Shown one piece after another: positions 33,602-42,083 of a stretch of 64,000 bases of DNA. The translations under genes were made by a program, and so were the position numbers. This DNA is from Brevibacillus porteri. GTDB taxonomy: Bacteria; Bacillota; Bacilli; Brevibacillales; Brevibacillaceae. The notes beneath the pieces are model-generated. The model saw only the letters and a list, made by a program, of their open reading frames with translations. It did no database searches and was not told the DNA's origin. Every line of letters begins with the position of its first letter. The stretch's first letter is position 1. Location of the stretch: the NCBI RefSeq assembly GCF_003013475.1, contig NZ_PXZO01000057.1, positions 38,554 through 102,553 of the forward strand, in the 5' to 3' direction.

Positions 33602-33799
33602 TTACAGATTGTATTTGCGTTTGAAACGGTCTACACGGCCGCCTGCATCAACGAATTTTTGTTTTCCTGTGAAGAAAGGATGGCAGTTGGAGCAGATCTC
33701 CACTTTCAACGCTTGTTTCACGGAACCGGATTCAAATTCGTTACCGCATGCGCAGCTAACTGTAACTACGTTGTACTTAGGATGAATGTTTTGTTTCAT
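33602..33799 (-). CDS. rpmE: 50S ribosomal protein L31 (zinc-binding form)
   Basis: A 65-aa L31. The four zinc ligands Cys16, Cys18, Cys36 and Cys39 mark it as the C+ (zinc-replete) paralogue, which a zinc-free L31 commonly replaces on zinc starvation. Conserved C-terminus TGKQKFVDAGGRVDRFKRKY. Located near rho as usual. Confidence 0.98.
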   Translation of the reverse strand: MKQNIHPKYNVVTVSCACGNEFESGSVKQALKVEICSNCHPFFTGKQKFVDAGGRVDRFKRKYNL

Positions 33800-33905
33800 C
33801 TCTTCTACACCTCTTTCCGCCCTGAATCGTTTGCCGAAACAGAGTTATATAAACACATATCAGATAGTAGCATGAAACACTGCCGAAATGCAACTGGTTG
33901 GCCGA

Positions 33906-35171
33906 TTACGCCATGTTTTTCCTGCGCTGGAGTTGATCTGGAGGAATATGTGTAAACGAACCGATTACAACATCGGGCAGTTCCTGCTGATAAATTTCGA
34001 TGGCTTGCTTCATACCGAATACTTCGCCTTGCGCTTTTGGAATCATCGCCAGATAACTCTCTGGATCGATATTCAGATTCCGCAGCTGAATCAGCTTAAT
34101 GCCTGTTCTGCGGATGAACTCGATCATCGCTTCCATTTCCTCTTCGCGGTCAAATACACCAGGGAAGCACAGGTAGTTAATGGACGTATACACACCCTTG
34201 GATGCAGCGTACTCAGCAGAACGCGCTACATTTTCCAACGTGTAGTTGCGCGGGCGGTAGTAAGCATTATAGTGTTCGTCAATCGCACTGATAATACTCA
34301 CGCGCATCAGATCAAGACCAGCATCGACAATGCCTTTGATGTGATCCGTCAAGCCCGCATTCGTATTGATGTTGATAAAGCCCATGTCTGTCGTTTCCCG
34401 TACGCGACGCATAGCAGGAACAATGATGGAAGCCATCGTAGAAGGCTCACCCTCACAACCCTGTCCAAAGCTGATGATGCTCTCCGGTGTCTTCAGATGG
34501 TGCAGCATGACTTCCACCAGCTCGTCCTCTGTCGGCTTGAAATTCATCCGCGTCTGTGGAGAAGGGAATCCACTGTCATCTGGTTGCTCGGAAATACAGC
34601 CGTAGCAACCGGCATTACAGGTATAGGAAACAGGCAAGCTGCCTTCCCAGCGGTTGAAAAAGTTATTGGAGGCCGTTAAGCATTCGTATTCCAACGCACA
34701 GTGGGACAAGTGGTTCAAAATGCGGTTTTGCGGAAACGTCTCCAACGTCTTTGCCACTCGCTGGCGCAGTTCATCCATCGGGAAGTTCAACGGGTCCCAT
34801 TTGTAAATATCGTCACTCGCCCGACCCGTTACCCAGAAACGGTTATCCTTCCAGACAACTGCGGAGTAGCCGAACAATGGTAGCTTGCTTTCCTTGTTCG
34901 TTTTCACGTAACCTGGCAGCAAGAGCCTTGTAATTCCTTGTGGCACAAGTGCGCCTACTGCTGTACAGCCATCCAACTTAACCATTTCCCCTGTGTCAGG
35001 GTCCATTCCGATCGGCTCGGTGTCCGGCAAACTAACCAACGTCGATCCTTCTGGGAGTGGGATCAGTTCTTCTTCCAGAATTTCTGTCAATATATCTCCG
35101 TTACGAGCCACTGCAAAAAGACCTGGGTGGTCGTATACATTGCCTTTTTCATCTGCGTAAACTAAATACAT
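33906..35171 (-). CDS. Radical SAM protein of unknown function
   Basis: A 421-aa radical SAM protein. The N-terminal 170 residues form a separate domain (YADEKGNVYDHPGLFAV..., LLLPGYVKTNKESKLPLFGYSA) of unknown role; the [4Fe-4S] cluster motif CNAGCYGC is at residues 185-192, followed by ISFGQGCEGEP and GFININTNAG typical of the TIM-barrel. The ATG at 35171 follows GAGGCG; the frame extends to 35354 but the extension overlaps the upstream gene. No carrier peptide, partner or transporter gene is adjacent, so the substrate cannot be inferred. It lies between the LysM/M23 peptidase and rpmE. Confidence 0.8.
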   Translation of the reverse strand: MYLVYADEKGNVYDHPGLFAVARNGDILTEILEEELIPLPEGSTLVSLPDTEPIGMDPDTGEMVKLDGCTAVGALVPQGITRLLLPGYVKTNKESKLPLFGYSAVVWKDNRFWVTGRASDDIYKWDPLNFPMDELRQRVAKTLETFPQNRILNHLSHCALEYECLTASNNFFNRWEGSLPVSYTCNAGCYGCISEQPDDSGFPSPQTRMNFKPTEDELVEVMLHHLKTPESIISFGQGCEGEPSTMASIIVPAMRRVRETTDMGFININTNAGLTDHIKGIVDAGLDLMRVSIISAIDEHYNAYYRPRNYTLENVARSAEYAASKGVYTSINYLCFPGVFDREEEMEAMIEFIRRTGIKLIQLRNLNIDPESYLAMIPKAQGEVFGMKQAIEIYQQELPDVVIGSFTHIPPDQLQRRKNMA

Positions 35172-35241
35172 GGGAAAATCGCCTCGCTTCTTTGCTTTGC
35201 CCATTGTATCGCATTGAAAAAGCAATGTAAATTGTATAGGG

Positions 35242-36144
35242 TTACCTGCCAAGATAGGGAAGTGGATTGATCGGCACATCATCCTGTCGCACTTCAAAGT
35301 GCAAATGGTAGCCCGTAGAATTACCTGTTTGCCCCATGTATCCCAATATCTCACCCGCTTCTACGTTTTGACCAGGTGACACCAGCAACAGACGCATATG
35401 GGCATAAAAGGTTTGCAAACCATCGCCGTGATCAATCACGACCATCCGCCCGTACCCTGACCGGTTGGCGCCTGCCTCCACAACAACTCCTGCCCTCGCT
35501 GCCAAGATCGGGGTCTTTGATTCCTGTTCATTCCACAAATCCACACCCTTGTGTGTTTTTCCCCAACGCGCTCCAAATCCGCTTGTAATCGTAGCTTCTC
35601 TGACAGGCCAACTTAGACCGGCGCGAATCCTCGTGATGACTTGCCGACTTGCCGCTTGAACGGCACTTCGCTTCTGCTGAGGATCGTTGCCCAACATCGG
35701 ATTGCCTTTAGCGATGGGGACATACACGACCTGTCCTACATACAGGTTGTCCGACAGCCATTTTAGCAGCGGATTTCGTTCGATTAACGATTCCCGACTC
35801 ACACCGTACCGCCTTGCTATGTAATCCAGTGTTTCTCCGCGTTTCACCATATGTCCGACTTCATCACGCTTGATGATTAGCTTCATGCCCACGCTTAAAA
35901 GATGGGGGTTCGTAATGCTATTAGCCTCTACCAGATTTTTTAAAGAAAGACCGTAGCGCTGGGCAATACCGGATAGCGTATCTCCTTGCCGAACAGCGTA
36001 CATCACTGAATTTCCTTTTGTCGCTGGTGCAGGTGAAGCCAGACTGGCATAGGGATTAAACGCTTGAAATAGCGCCTGCTCCACGACTGCTTTTTTTGCT
36101 TCCATCTGTGACTCCACCGGAGCGCTAACTTGCACGTACTCCAC
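35242..36144 (-). CDS. LysM-LysM-M23 peptidase without signal peptide
   Basis: A 300-aa protein with two LysM domains (about 48-92 and 98-142) that bind peptidoglycan and a C-terminal M23 (LytM-type) zinc endopeptidase domain with HKGVD (His198, Asp202) and YHLHFEV. All metal-site motifs are intact, so it should cleave peptide cross-bridges. The N-terminus (EYVQVSAPVESQMEAKKAVVEQ) is polar and shows no signal peptide or membrane helix. GTG start after AGGAGGAG. Lying just downstream of the rho terminator and lacking a secretion signal, it could be a mother-cell spore-coat protein; that is inference. Confidence 0.88.
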   Translation of the reverse strand: MEYVQVSAPVESQMEAKKAVVEQALFQAFNPYASLASPAPATKGNSVMYAVRQGDTLSGIAQRYGLSLKNLVEANSITNPHLLSVGMKLIIKRDEVGHMVKRGETLDYIARRYGVSRESLIERNPLLKWLSDNLYVGQVVYVPIAKGNPMLGNDPQQKRSAVQAASRQVITRIRAGLSWPVREATITSGFGARWGKTHKGVDLWNEQESKTPILAARAGVVVEAGANRSGYGRMVVIDHGDGLQTFYAHMRLLLVSPGQNVEAGEILGYMGQTGNSTGYHLHFEVRQDDVPINPLPYLGR

Positions 36145-36207
36145 AAAGCATCTCCTCCTTCTTTTCCAGCTCCCTTCCTAACGGTATGCCAACGCCACAA
36201 AAAAAAT

Positions 36208-36235
36208 GACGGTGAGTCATCATGAACTCACCGTC
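36208..36235 (-). terminator. Terminator overlapping the rho stop codon
   Basis: Perfect 10-bp stem GACGGTGAGT/ACTCACCGTC followed by T7 on the minus strand. The hairpin spans the last codons and stop codon of rho (36220-36222). Confidence 0.92.
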
Positions 36236-37500
36236 GTGCTAGCCGCTTTCCCTCTGCCCTGTTGCTTAGACTCAAGGGTTTGCAAAAATTCTTCGTTTGT
36301 TTTTGTATCTGCCAACTTTTTAATAAAGGAGTCGACAAACTCATTTGTTTCATTCATGTTCTTCCGGATCATCCACAGCTTATCCAGCTCTTCTTTGGTG
36401 AGCAAAAGCTCTTCGCGACGCGTACCCGAACGGCGGATATCGATCGCCGGGAAAATTCTGCGCTCCGCCAGCTTGCGATCCAAATGAAGCTCCATGTTTC
36501 CGGTTCCTTTGAACTCCTCATAGATCACATCGTCCATACGTGAGCCGGTCTCAACCAAAGCAGTCGCCAAAATGGTCAAGCTGCCGCCTTCTTCAATGTT
36601 CCGCGCAGAACCAAAAAAGCGCTTCGGACGATGGAAGGCTGCCGGATCAATACCACCGGACAATGTTCGACCACTTGGAGGAATAACCAAGTTGTAAGCA
36701 CGAGCGAGACGTGTAATGGAATCCAGCAGGATCACCACGTCTTTTTTGTGCTCAACCAATCGCTTTGCACGCTCCAAGACAAGCTCAGCAACTTTGATGT
36801 GATTCTCAGGCAACTCGTCAAAAGTCGAGGCAACCACCTCTCCTTTGACAGATCGCTGCATATCCGTCACCTCTTCCGGACGCTCATCAATGAGCAAGAC
36901 AAACAAGTGGATATCCGGGCGGCTTTCGGTAATGCTGTTGGCAATCTCTTTGATCAGCATGGTTTTCCCCGCTTTTGGCGGAGCCACAATCAATCCACGC
37001 TGACCCAGTCCAACAGGAGAGAGAAGATCCATCAGGCGAGTGGAAACACGTGCAGGAGCTGTCTCCAGTACAAGCTTGGTTTGAGGATACAACGGTGTCA
37101 ATGCGGGGAAATGAAGACGCTCTGCGGCTGTCTCAGGGTCTTCTCCGTTCACTGCCTCTACTTGAAGGAGTCCAAAGTAACGTTCATTCTCCTTCGGTGG
37201 TCTTGCTTTTCCTGATACCACATCCCCCATCCGCAGATCAAAACGGCGAATCTGCGATTGGGAGATGTAGATATCTTCCGAGCTAGGGAGATAGTTAATG
37301 GGGCGGAGGAAGCCGTATCCCTCCGGCAATATTTCGAGAACCCCCTCCATAAACATGAGACCATCCCGCTCCGCCCGTGCTCGAAGAATCGCGAAAATCA
37401 ATTCCTTCTTCTTCAGCTGGGAGTAGTACGGAATATGGTATTCCTTGGCCAGCTTATAGAGATCGGTCAGCTTCTTTTCTTCTAGTTCAGAAAGTAACAT
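36220..37500 (-). CDS. rho: Transcription termination factor Rho
   Basis: A 426-aa hexameric RNA helicase. N-terminal RNA-binding domain with EGVLEILPEGYGFLRP; Walker A is VAPPKAGKTMLIKEIA; VILLDSITRLARAYN and the Q/R-loop region are intact. No insertion domain is present. Preceded by glpX. Its intrinsic terminator overlaps the stop codon. Confidence 0.99.
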   Translation of the reverse strand: MLLSELEEKKLTDLYKLAKEYHIPYYSQLKKKELIFAILRARAERDGLMFMEGVLEILPEGYGFLRPINYLPSSEDIYISQSQIRRFDLRMGDVVSGKARPPKENERYFGLLQVEAVNGEDPETAAERLHFPALTPLYPQTKLVLETAPARVSTRLMDLLSPVGLGQRGLIVAPPKAGKTMLIKEIANSITESRPDIHLFVLLIDERPEEVTDMQRSVKGEVVASTFDELPENHIKVAELVLERAKRLVEHKKDVVILLDSITRLARAYNLVIPPSGRTLSGGIDPAAFHRPKRFFGSARNIEEGGSLTILATALVETGSRMDDVIYEEFKGTGNMELHLDRKLAERRIFPAIDIRRSGTRREELLLTKEELDKLWMIRKNMNETNEFVDSFIKKLADTKTNEEFLQTLESKQQGRGKAASTTVSS

Positions 37501-37566
37501 ACATCCACCACTCTTTATTTACTCTTAAAAAACCTAGCTCAACATATAAATGCGAAAATTGTTTTC

Positions 37567-38529
37567 TTACAAACCGTTACTCGAATTGCGTTCTAAGCGG
37601 TGGTTCCCTTCAATGAAACGTACCGTTCCGGTTTTCGCACGCATAACAACGGAATTAGTCGTCGCACGAGTTCCTTGGAAGCGAACCCCTTTGAGCAACT
37701 CGCCATCCGTCACACCTGTCGCTGCAAAAATGGCGTCATCACCTTTCACCAAGTCGTCCATGAATAGGACTTGATGAGGGTTAGTCAATCCCATTTTAAC
37801 ACAGCGTTTAATCTCTTCTTCATTTTGCGGCAAGAGCTTACCCTGGATTTCTCCCCCGAGGCATTTCAGGGCAACTGCTGCCAGAACACCTTCCGGAGCT
37901 CCTCCAGAACCGAACAAAATGTCTACACCTGTATCAGGGAATGCAGTGTTGATCGCAGCGGCTACGTCTCCGTCTGAGATGAGTCGAATACGCGCGCCTG
38001 CCTCACGAATTTCGTGGATCACCTTAGAGTGACGATCACGGTCAAGCACAATAGCGACCAAATCGCTGATATCTTTCCCCTGTGCCTGCGCTACCGCTTT
38101 CAGGTTATCACGAACCGGTGCGTTGATATCGACTTTGCCGACTGCTTTAGGCCCTACTGCCATTTTCTCCATATACATGTCAGGAGCATGCAACAAATTT
38201 CCTCGGTCTGCAATGGCAATGACCGAAATCGCTCCCCATGTACCTTTTGCGAGGATATTTGTTCCCTCCAAAGGGTCAACAGCCACATCGACTGCCGGAG
38301 CCACTCCCTGGCCCAGACGCTCACCGATGTACAGCATTGGCGCTTCGTCCATTTCGCCCTCACCAATTACTACGACGCCATCCATCGGCACTTTCATAAA
38401 TTCATTGCGCATTGCGGTCGTTGCCGCATCATCAGCCTCATCTTTTTTTCCGAGACCCATCCAACTGGCAGAAGCCAAAGCAGCGGCTTCAGTCACACGT
38501 ACCAGTTCAAGTGTTAAACTGCGTTCCAT
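37567..38529 (-). CDS. glpX: Fructose-1,6-bisphosphatase class II
   Basis: A 320-aa GlpX-type bisphosphatase of the lithium-sensitive phosphatase superfamily. Metal-site motifs IGEGEMDEAPML and VDVAVDPLEGTN are present, and the DILFGSGGAPEGVLAA block is conserved. It provides the gluconeogenic bypass of phosphofructokinase. Same order as in B. subtilis (fba, fsa, murA, glpX, rho). Confidence 0.97.
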   Translation of the reverse strand: MERSLTLELVRVTEAAALASASWMGLGKKDEADDAATTAMRNEFMKVPMDGVVVIGEGEMDEAPMLYIGERLGQGVAPAVDVAVDPLEGTNILAKGTWGAISVIAIADRGNLLHAPDMYMEKMAVGPKAVGKVDINAPVRDNLKAVAQAQGKDISDLVAIVLDRDRHSKVIHEIREAGARIRLISDGDVAAAINTAFPDTGVDILFGSGGAPEGVLAAVALKCLGGEIQGKLLPQNEEEIKRCVKMGLTNPHQVLFMDDLVKGDDAIFAATGVTDGELLKGVRFQGTRATTNSVVMRAKTGTVRFIEGNHRLERNSSNGL

Positions 38530-38557
38530 TCTGGAAGACTCCTCTCCTGGTGATTGG

Positions 38558-39841
38558 TTAACGCTGGTGGTTTTCCATGCTCTGCAGACCTACCCGAGTA
38601 ATATCGGCTCCCAAGGCTTGCAGCTTGCCCACCAAGTTTTCGTAGCCACGATCTATATGTTCGAGTCCTTCTAATTCTGTCGTGCCGTTCGTTGCCAAAC
38701 CGGCAATGAACAGAGCTGCTCCCGCACGCAAATCCGAAGCTACCACTTTGGCACCATTCAGTTTGCTTCCGCCTTCGATGACAGCGGATCTTCCTTCAAT
38801 CTTTAAGGAAGCTCCCATACGGCGCAGTTCATCTACATGACGAAAACGCGAGCTGTAAATATTGTCCGTCACGATGCTTGAGCCTTTGGCAAGAGTCAGC
38901 AAGGTCGTGATCGGCTGCTGGAGATCCGTTGGAAATCCCGGATACGGACTCGTTTTCACGTCGATTGATCGATAAGAATCATGTCCGATGACTTGGATAC
39001 TGTCATCCTCTTCTACCACTTGCGCACCGATTTCGCGCAGCTTGGCCGTTACAGACTCCAAATGCTTTGGAATGACATTCTCCACCATCACATTGCCGTT
39101 GGTAGCTGCTGCCGCAATCATGTACGTCCCCGCTTCGATCCGATCGGGGATAATCGTATGACGGCATCCGCGCAAGCGTTCTACGCCTTGAATGCGGATC
39201 ATGTCCGTTCCGGCGCCTTTGATGTTTGCTCCCATATTATTGAGCAAGGTTGCTACATCGACGATCTCAGGCTCACGGGCAGCGTTTTCAATAATGGTCA
39301 CACCGTCTGCTTTGGCAGCAGCCAGCATGATGTTAATGGTGGCACCAACACTGACCAGATCGAGATAGATTCGCGCACCCTGCAAGCGTCCATTTTGGGC
39401 ACGGATAGTCATGACGCCGTTTTTGTTCTCCACCTCGGCGCCCATCGCTTCAAAGCCTTTGATATGCAAATCTACTGGACGCGGGCCCAAATCACAGCCA
39501 CCCGGCAAGCCAACCTGGGCTTCACCGAACTTGGCGAGCAAGGCTCCCCACAAATAGTACGAGGCACGGAGCTTTTTGATGCGACCATTTGGCATGAGCA
39601 TCAGCCTCATACTACGTCCGTCGATTTCCATCCAATCTTCTTCGAACAGCACGTCAGCTCCCATTTCCCGCAAGAGCTCGTGATAGATACCTACATCCTG
39701 AATACGGGGGAGATTCTCAATAACAACGGGTCCATCTGCCAGCAACGCTGCTGGGATGAGTGCGACTGCGCTGTTTTTTGCTCCGCTGATGGTCACCGTC
39801 CCCGTGAGCGGTTTTCCACCGTTGATGATCAGCTTATCCAT
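38558..39841 (-). CDS. murA: UDP-N-acetylglucosamine 1-carboxyvinyltransferase (MurA2/MurZ paralogue)
   Basis: A 427-aa enzyme that adds enolpyruvate to UDP-GlcNAc in the first committed step of peptidoglycan synthesis. The catalytic cysteine, target of fosfomycin, is present in LPGGCDLGPRPVD. Position between fsa and glpX corresponds to murZ (murAB) of B. subtilis, so a second murA near the atp region or elsewhere is likely. Confidence 0.97.
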   Translation of the reverse strand: MDKLIINGGKPLTGTVTISGAKNSAVALIPAALLADGPVVIENLPRIQDVGIYHELLREMGADVLFEEDWMEIDGRSMRLMLMPNGRIKKLRASYYLWGALLAKFGEAQVGLPGGCDLGPRPVDLHIKGFEAMGAEVENKNGVMTIRAQNGRLQGARIYLDLVSVGATINIMLAAAKADGVTIIENAAREPEIVDVATLLNNMGANIKGAGTDMIRIQGVERLRGCRHTIIPDRIEAGTYMIAAAATNGNVMVENVIPKHLESVTAKLREIGAQVVEEDDSIQVIGHDSYRSIDVKTSPYPGFPTDLQQPITTLLTLAKGSSIVTDNIYSSRFRHVDELRRMGASLKIEGRSAVIEGGSKLNGAKVVASDLRAGAALFIAGLATNGTTELEGLEHIDRGYENLVGKLQALGADITRVGLQSMENHQR

Positions 39842-39872
39842 GCTTTGCTCTCCTCAGGCGTAATCGGGAAAG

Positions 39873-39901
39873 AAGCACCTTCCCCAATGGAAAAGGTGCT
39901 T
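39873..39901 (-). terminator. Hairpin after fsa
   Basis: Perfect stem AAGCACCTT/AAGGTGCTT in the 79-bp gap between fsa and murA, with only a modest T-rich tail. It may reduce rather than block read-through into murA. Confidence 0.6.
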
Positions 39902-39920
39902 GGACTTTCAACACGTGTCC

Positions 39921-40565
39921 TTATTTTTGCATACTTGCCCAGTCAGCGAGGAATTTCTCCAAGCCACTATCTGTCAGTGGATGGGCAATGAGTTGTTTAA
40001 ATACTTTCGCTGGAATGGTAGCGAAGTGAGAACCACGGCGTGCTGCCTCCGTTACGTGAACAGGGTGGCGCACAGATGCCGCAATGATCTCGGTGTCGAT
40101 ACCGTGAACAGAAAAGATTTCAGCAATATCTTCGATCAATTGCATGCCATCTTGACCAATATCATCCAGGCGTCCCAAGAACGGAGACACGAAGCTCGCA
40201 CCTGCGCGCGCAGCCAAAAGTGCCTGGTTCGCGGAGAACACCAGTGTTACGTTTGTTCTGATTTTGCGTTTAGCAAAATACTTGGTTGCCTTCAAACCTT
40301 CTGCGGTCATTGGCAGCTTGATGACGATGTTTTTCGAAAGAGCAGCGAGCTTATCTCCCTCTTCGATCATGCCTTTTGCATCTGTACTGATGACTTCGGC
40401 ACTGATCGGACCGTCAACAATATCGAGAATTTCTTTCAGGGTTTCTACAAAATCGCGTCCTTCTTTGGCAACCAGAGACGGATTTGTCGTTACGCCCGCC
40501 AGAACTCCCCATTCGTGAATCTCGCGGATTTCTTCAACGTTTGCTGTATCAATCAAAAAACGCAT
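39921..40565 (-). CDS. fsa: Transaldolase-like fructose-6-phosphate aldolase (TalC family)
   Basis: A 214-aa class I aldolase/transaldolase. The Schiff-base lysine is in NIVIKLPMTAEGL; FLIDTANVEEIREI and GVTTNPSLVAKEG are conserved at the N-terminus. Short TalC proteins may act as transaldolase or F6P aldolase; sequence alone does not separate them. Located directly after fba (14 bp) in one operon. Confidence 0.93.
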   Translation of the reverse strand: MRFLIDTANVEEIREIHEWGVLAGVTTNPSLVAKEGRDFVETLKEILDIVDGPISAEVISTDAKGMIEEGDKLAALSKNIVIKLPMTAEGLKATKYFAKRKIRTNVTLVFSANQALLAARAGASFVSPFLGRLDDIGQDGMQLIEDIAEIFSVHGIDTEIIAASVRHPVHVTEAARRGSHFATIPAKVFKQLIAHPLTDSGLEKFLADWASMQK

Positions 40566-40579
40566 GATTATCCTCCCAG

Positions 40580-41434
40580 TTACGCGCGGTTGCTACTTCC
40601 GAACAAGCGCATTTTTCCTTTTACTACTTCCTTGATCGCATCGCGAGCAGGGCTCAGGTATTTGCGTGGATCGATCTCATTCGGCTTGGCAGCTAGCACT
40701 TTGCGAACTGTTTCCGTGCATGCGACTTGGCTTTCTGTATTTACATTGATTTTTCCTACGCCCAAACGGATGGATTCGATGATCGCTTCGTCTGGTACGC
40801 CGGAACCACCGTGAAGAACGATCGGCGCTCCAATGTTGCTCGCTACTTTTTCGATAATGTCGTAGCGGATTTTTGGAACTCCTTTGTACATACCGTGTGC
40901 TGTACCTACAGCAATCGCTACATAGTCTACTTTTGTTTCTTCCCAGAAGCGGATTGCTTCCTCAGGATTTGCCAGGGTAGCATCTTCCTCGTCAACAGAC
41001 AGGTCGTCTTCTACCCCACCGATGGTACCGAGTTCACCTTCTACCGATACGCCAACAGCGTGAGCAGCCTCAACAACCTGTTTGGTCAGGCGAAGGTTAT
41101 CTTCAAACGAATGATGGGAACCATCGAACATAACAGAAGAGAACCCAGCGCGAATGCACTTCATTACCATGTCGAAATTGCTACCATGGTCAAGATGCAA
41201 TGCTACAGGGACTCCTGCGCGTTCAGCAGCCACTTTTGCAATCGCTACTGTATAATCGATCCCCATGTATTTCAGTGCACCCTCAGAAACACCAAAGATC
41301 ACAGGCGATTTTTCTTCCATCGCAGCTTCAGTAATCGCTTGAGTAAACTCCAGATTGTTCAGGTTAAATTGTCCGACGGCGTATTTATGCTTTTTGACGT
41401 CTTCGGTAAAAGCGGTCATAGGTACCAGTGGCAT
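40580..41434 (-). CDS. fba: Fructose-1,6-bisphosphate aldolase class II
   Basis: A 284-aa zinc-dependent aldolase of glycolysis and gluconeogenesis. Zinc-ligand region LHLDHGSNFD, EGELGTIGGVEDD and HGGSGVPDE motifs are intact. GAGGAGG precedes the ATG, and a strong extended -10 promoter lies upstream. Follows spo0F as in B. subtilis. Confidence 0.98.
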   Translation of the reverse strand: MPLVPMTAFTEDVKKHKYAVGQFNLNNLEFTQAITEAAMEEKSPVIFGVSEGALKYMGIDYTVAIAKVAAERAGVPVALHLDHGSNFDMVMKCIRAGFSSVMFDGSHHSFEDNLRLTKQVVEAAHAVGVSVEGELGTIGGVEDDLSVDEEDATLANPEEAIRFWEETKVDYVAIAVGTAHGMYKGVPKIRYDIIEKVASNIGAPIVLHGGSGVPDEAIIESIRLGVGKINVNTESQVACTETVRKVLAAKPNEIDPRKYLSPARDAIKEVVKGKMRLFGSSNRA

Positions 41435-41474
41435 TTTGTAAATCCTCCTCTAGCAGACTTCAGTCATGTGGCTT

Positions 41475-41483
41475 ATTATACCA
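41475..41483 (-). promoter_or_regulatory. Extended -10 promoter of fba-fsa
   Basis: TGGTATAAT gives a consensus -10 with the TGn extension, 40 bp upstream of the fba start. The -35 region (TTAACA at a 15-bp spacing) is poor, as usual for extended -10 promoters. Confidence 0.7.
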
Positions 41484-41537
41484 CAGACAAGCATTTGTTA
41501 ACAGGGACGCTTGTACCCTGACCTTAGCAGTCAGTTC

Positions 41538-41912
41538 TTAACAAGCTAATTGCTGATGCACTGCCATTCGTAGTTCATCGATATCAAACGGCTTTGTAAA
41601 ATGAGTCAATGCTCCCAGTTGTGTTGCTTCTTTGATCATGTCCAGCTCTCCGTAAGCTGTCATCATGATGACTTTGATTTCCTGATTGATTTTCTTGATG
41701 TGTTTCAAGATCTCAATACCATCCATCCCAGGGATCTTCATGTCGAGGATAACCAAATCTGGCGATTCTTTTTCCACGATTTCCAATGCCATTTTCCCGT
41801 TTGCTGCCTGAAAGGTCTTGTACCCTTCTTTTCCCAGCACCTCATACAGTAAAATGCGAATCCCATACTGGTCATCCACAACCAGTACCTTTTTATCTTG
41901 CTTGTCGAACAT
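41538..41912 (-). CDS. spo0F: Sporulation phosphorelay response regulator Spo0F
   Basis: A 124-aa single-domain receiver. Acidic pocket in VVDDQYG, phospho-acceptor Asp in LVILDMKIPGMDG, conserved Thr in MMTAYGE and Lys in HFTKPFD. Spo0F takes phosphate from KinA-type kinases and passes it to Spo0B. AGGGGGG precedes the ATG. Next to fba as in Bacillus. A sigma-H-like promoter is suggested upstream. Confidence 0.97.
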   Translation of the reverse strand: MFDKQDKKVLVVDDQYGIRILLYEVLGKEGYKTFQAANGKMALEIVEKESPDLVILDMKIPGMDGIEILKHIKKINQEIKVIMMTAYGELDMIKEATQLGALTHFTKPFDIDELRMAVHQQLAC

Positions 41913-41952
41913 TCTGATTCCCCCCTGACGAATGCGTTTTCTTAATTATTAT

Positions 41953-41981
41953 GGGTTCGCCTAAAATCAGGAAACTCCTTC
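41953..41981 (-). promoter_or_regulatory. Possible sigma-H promoter of spo0F
   Basis: GAAGGAGTT (-35, 8 of 9 matches to RNAGGAWWW) and GGCGAACCC (-10, partial match to RNNGAATWW), 11 bp apart. B. subtilis spo0F has a sigma-H promoter. The -10 match is weak. Confidence 0.35.
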
Positions 41982-42032
41982 ACCTTTTTTGCTGAACGTC
42001 TGCTTAAAATTTCCCATAGGCCTCATTTCGAG

Positions 42033-42038
42033 TATAAT
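42033..42038 (+). promoter_or_regulatory. -10 box of the amj promoter
   Basis: Consensus TATAAT about 45 bp upstream of the amj start on the plus strand. The -35 region 17 bp upstream (TTTCCC) is weak. No sigma-M-type TGAAAC/CGTC pair with correct spacing was found. Confidence 0.5.
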
Positions 42039-42083
42039 GGGAAAAACCAATTTCCCCTACACACAAGGAGCCAGATACTTACT

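Noticed and set aside
34938..35354. N-terminal extension of the radical SAM gene to 35354
   Set aside because: Would overlap the LysM/M23 gene by more than 100 bp and has no ribosome site; the ATG at 35171 is better supported.
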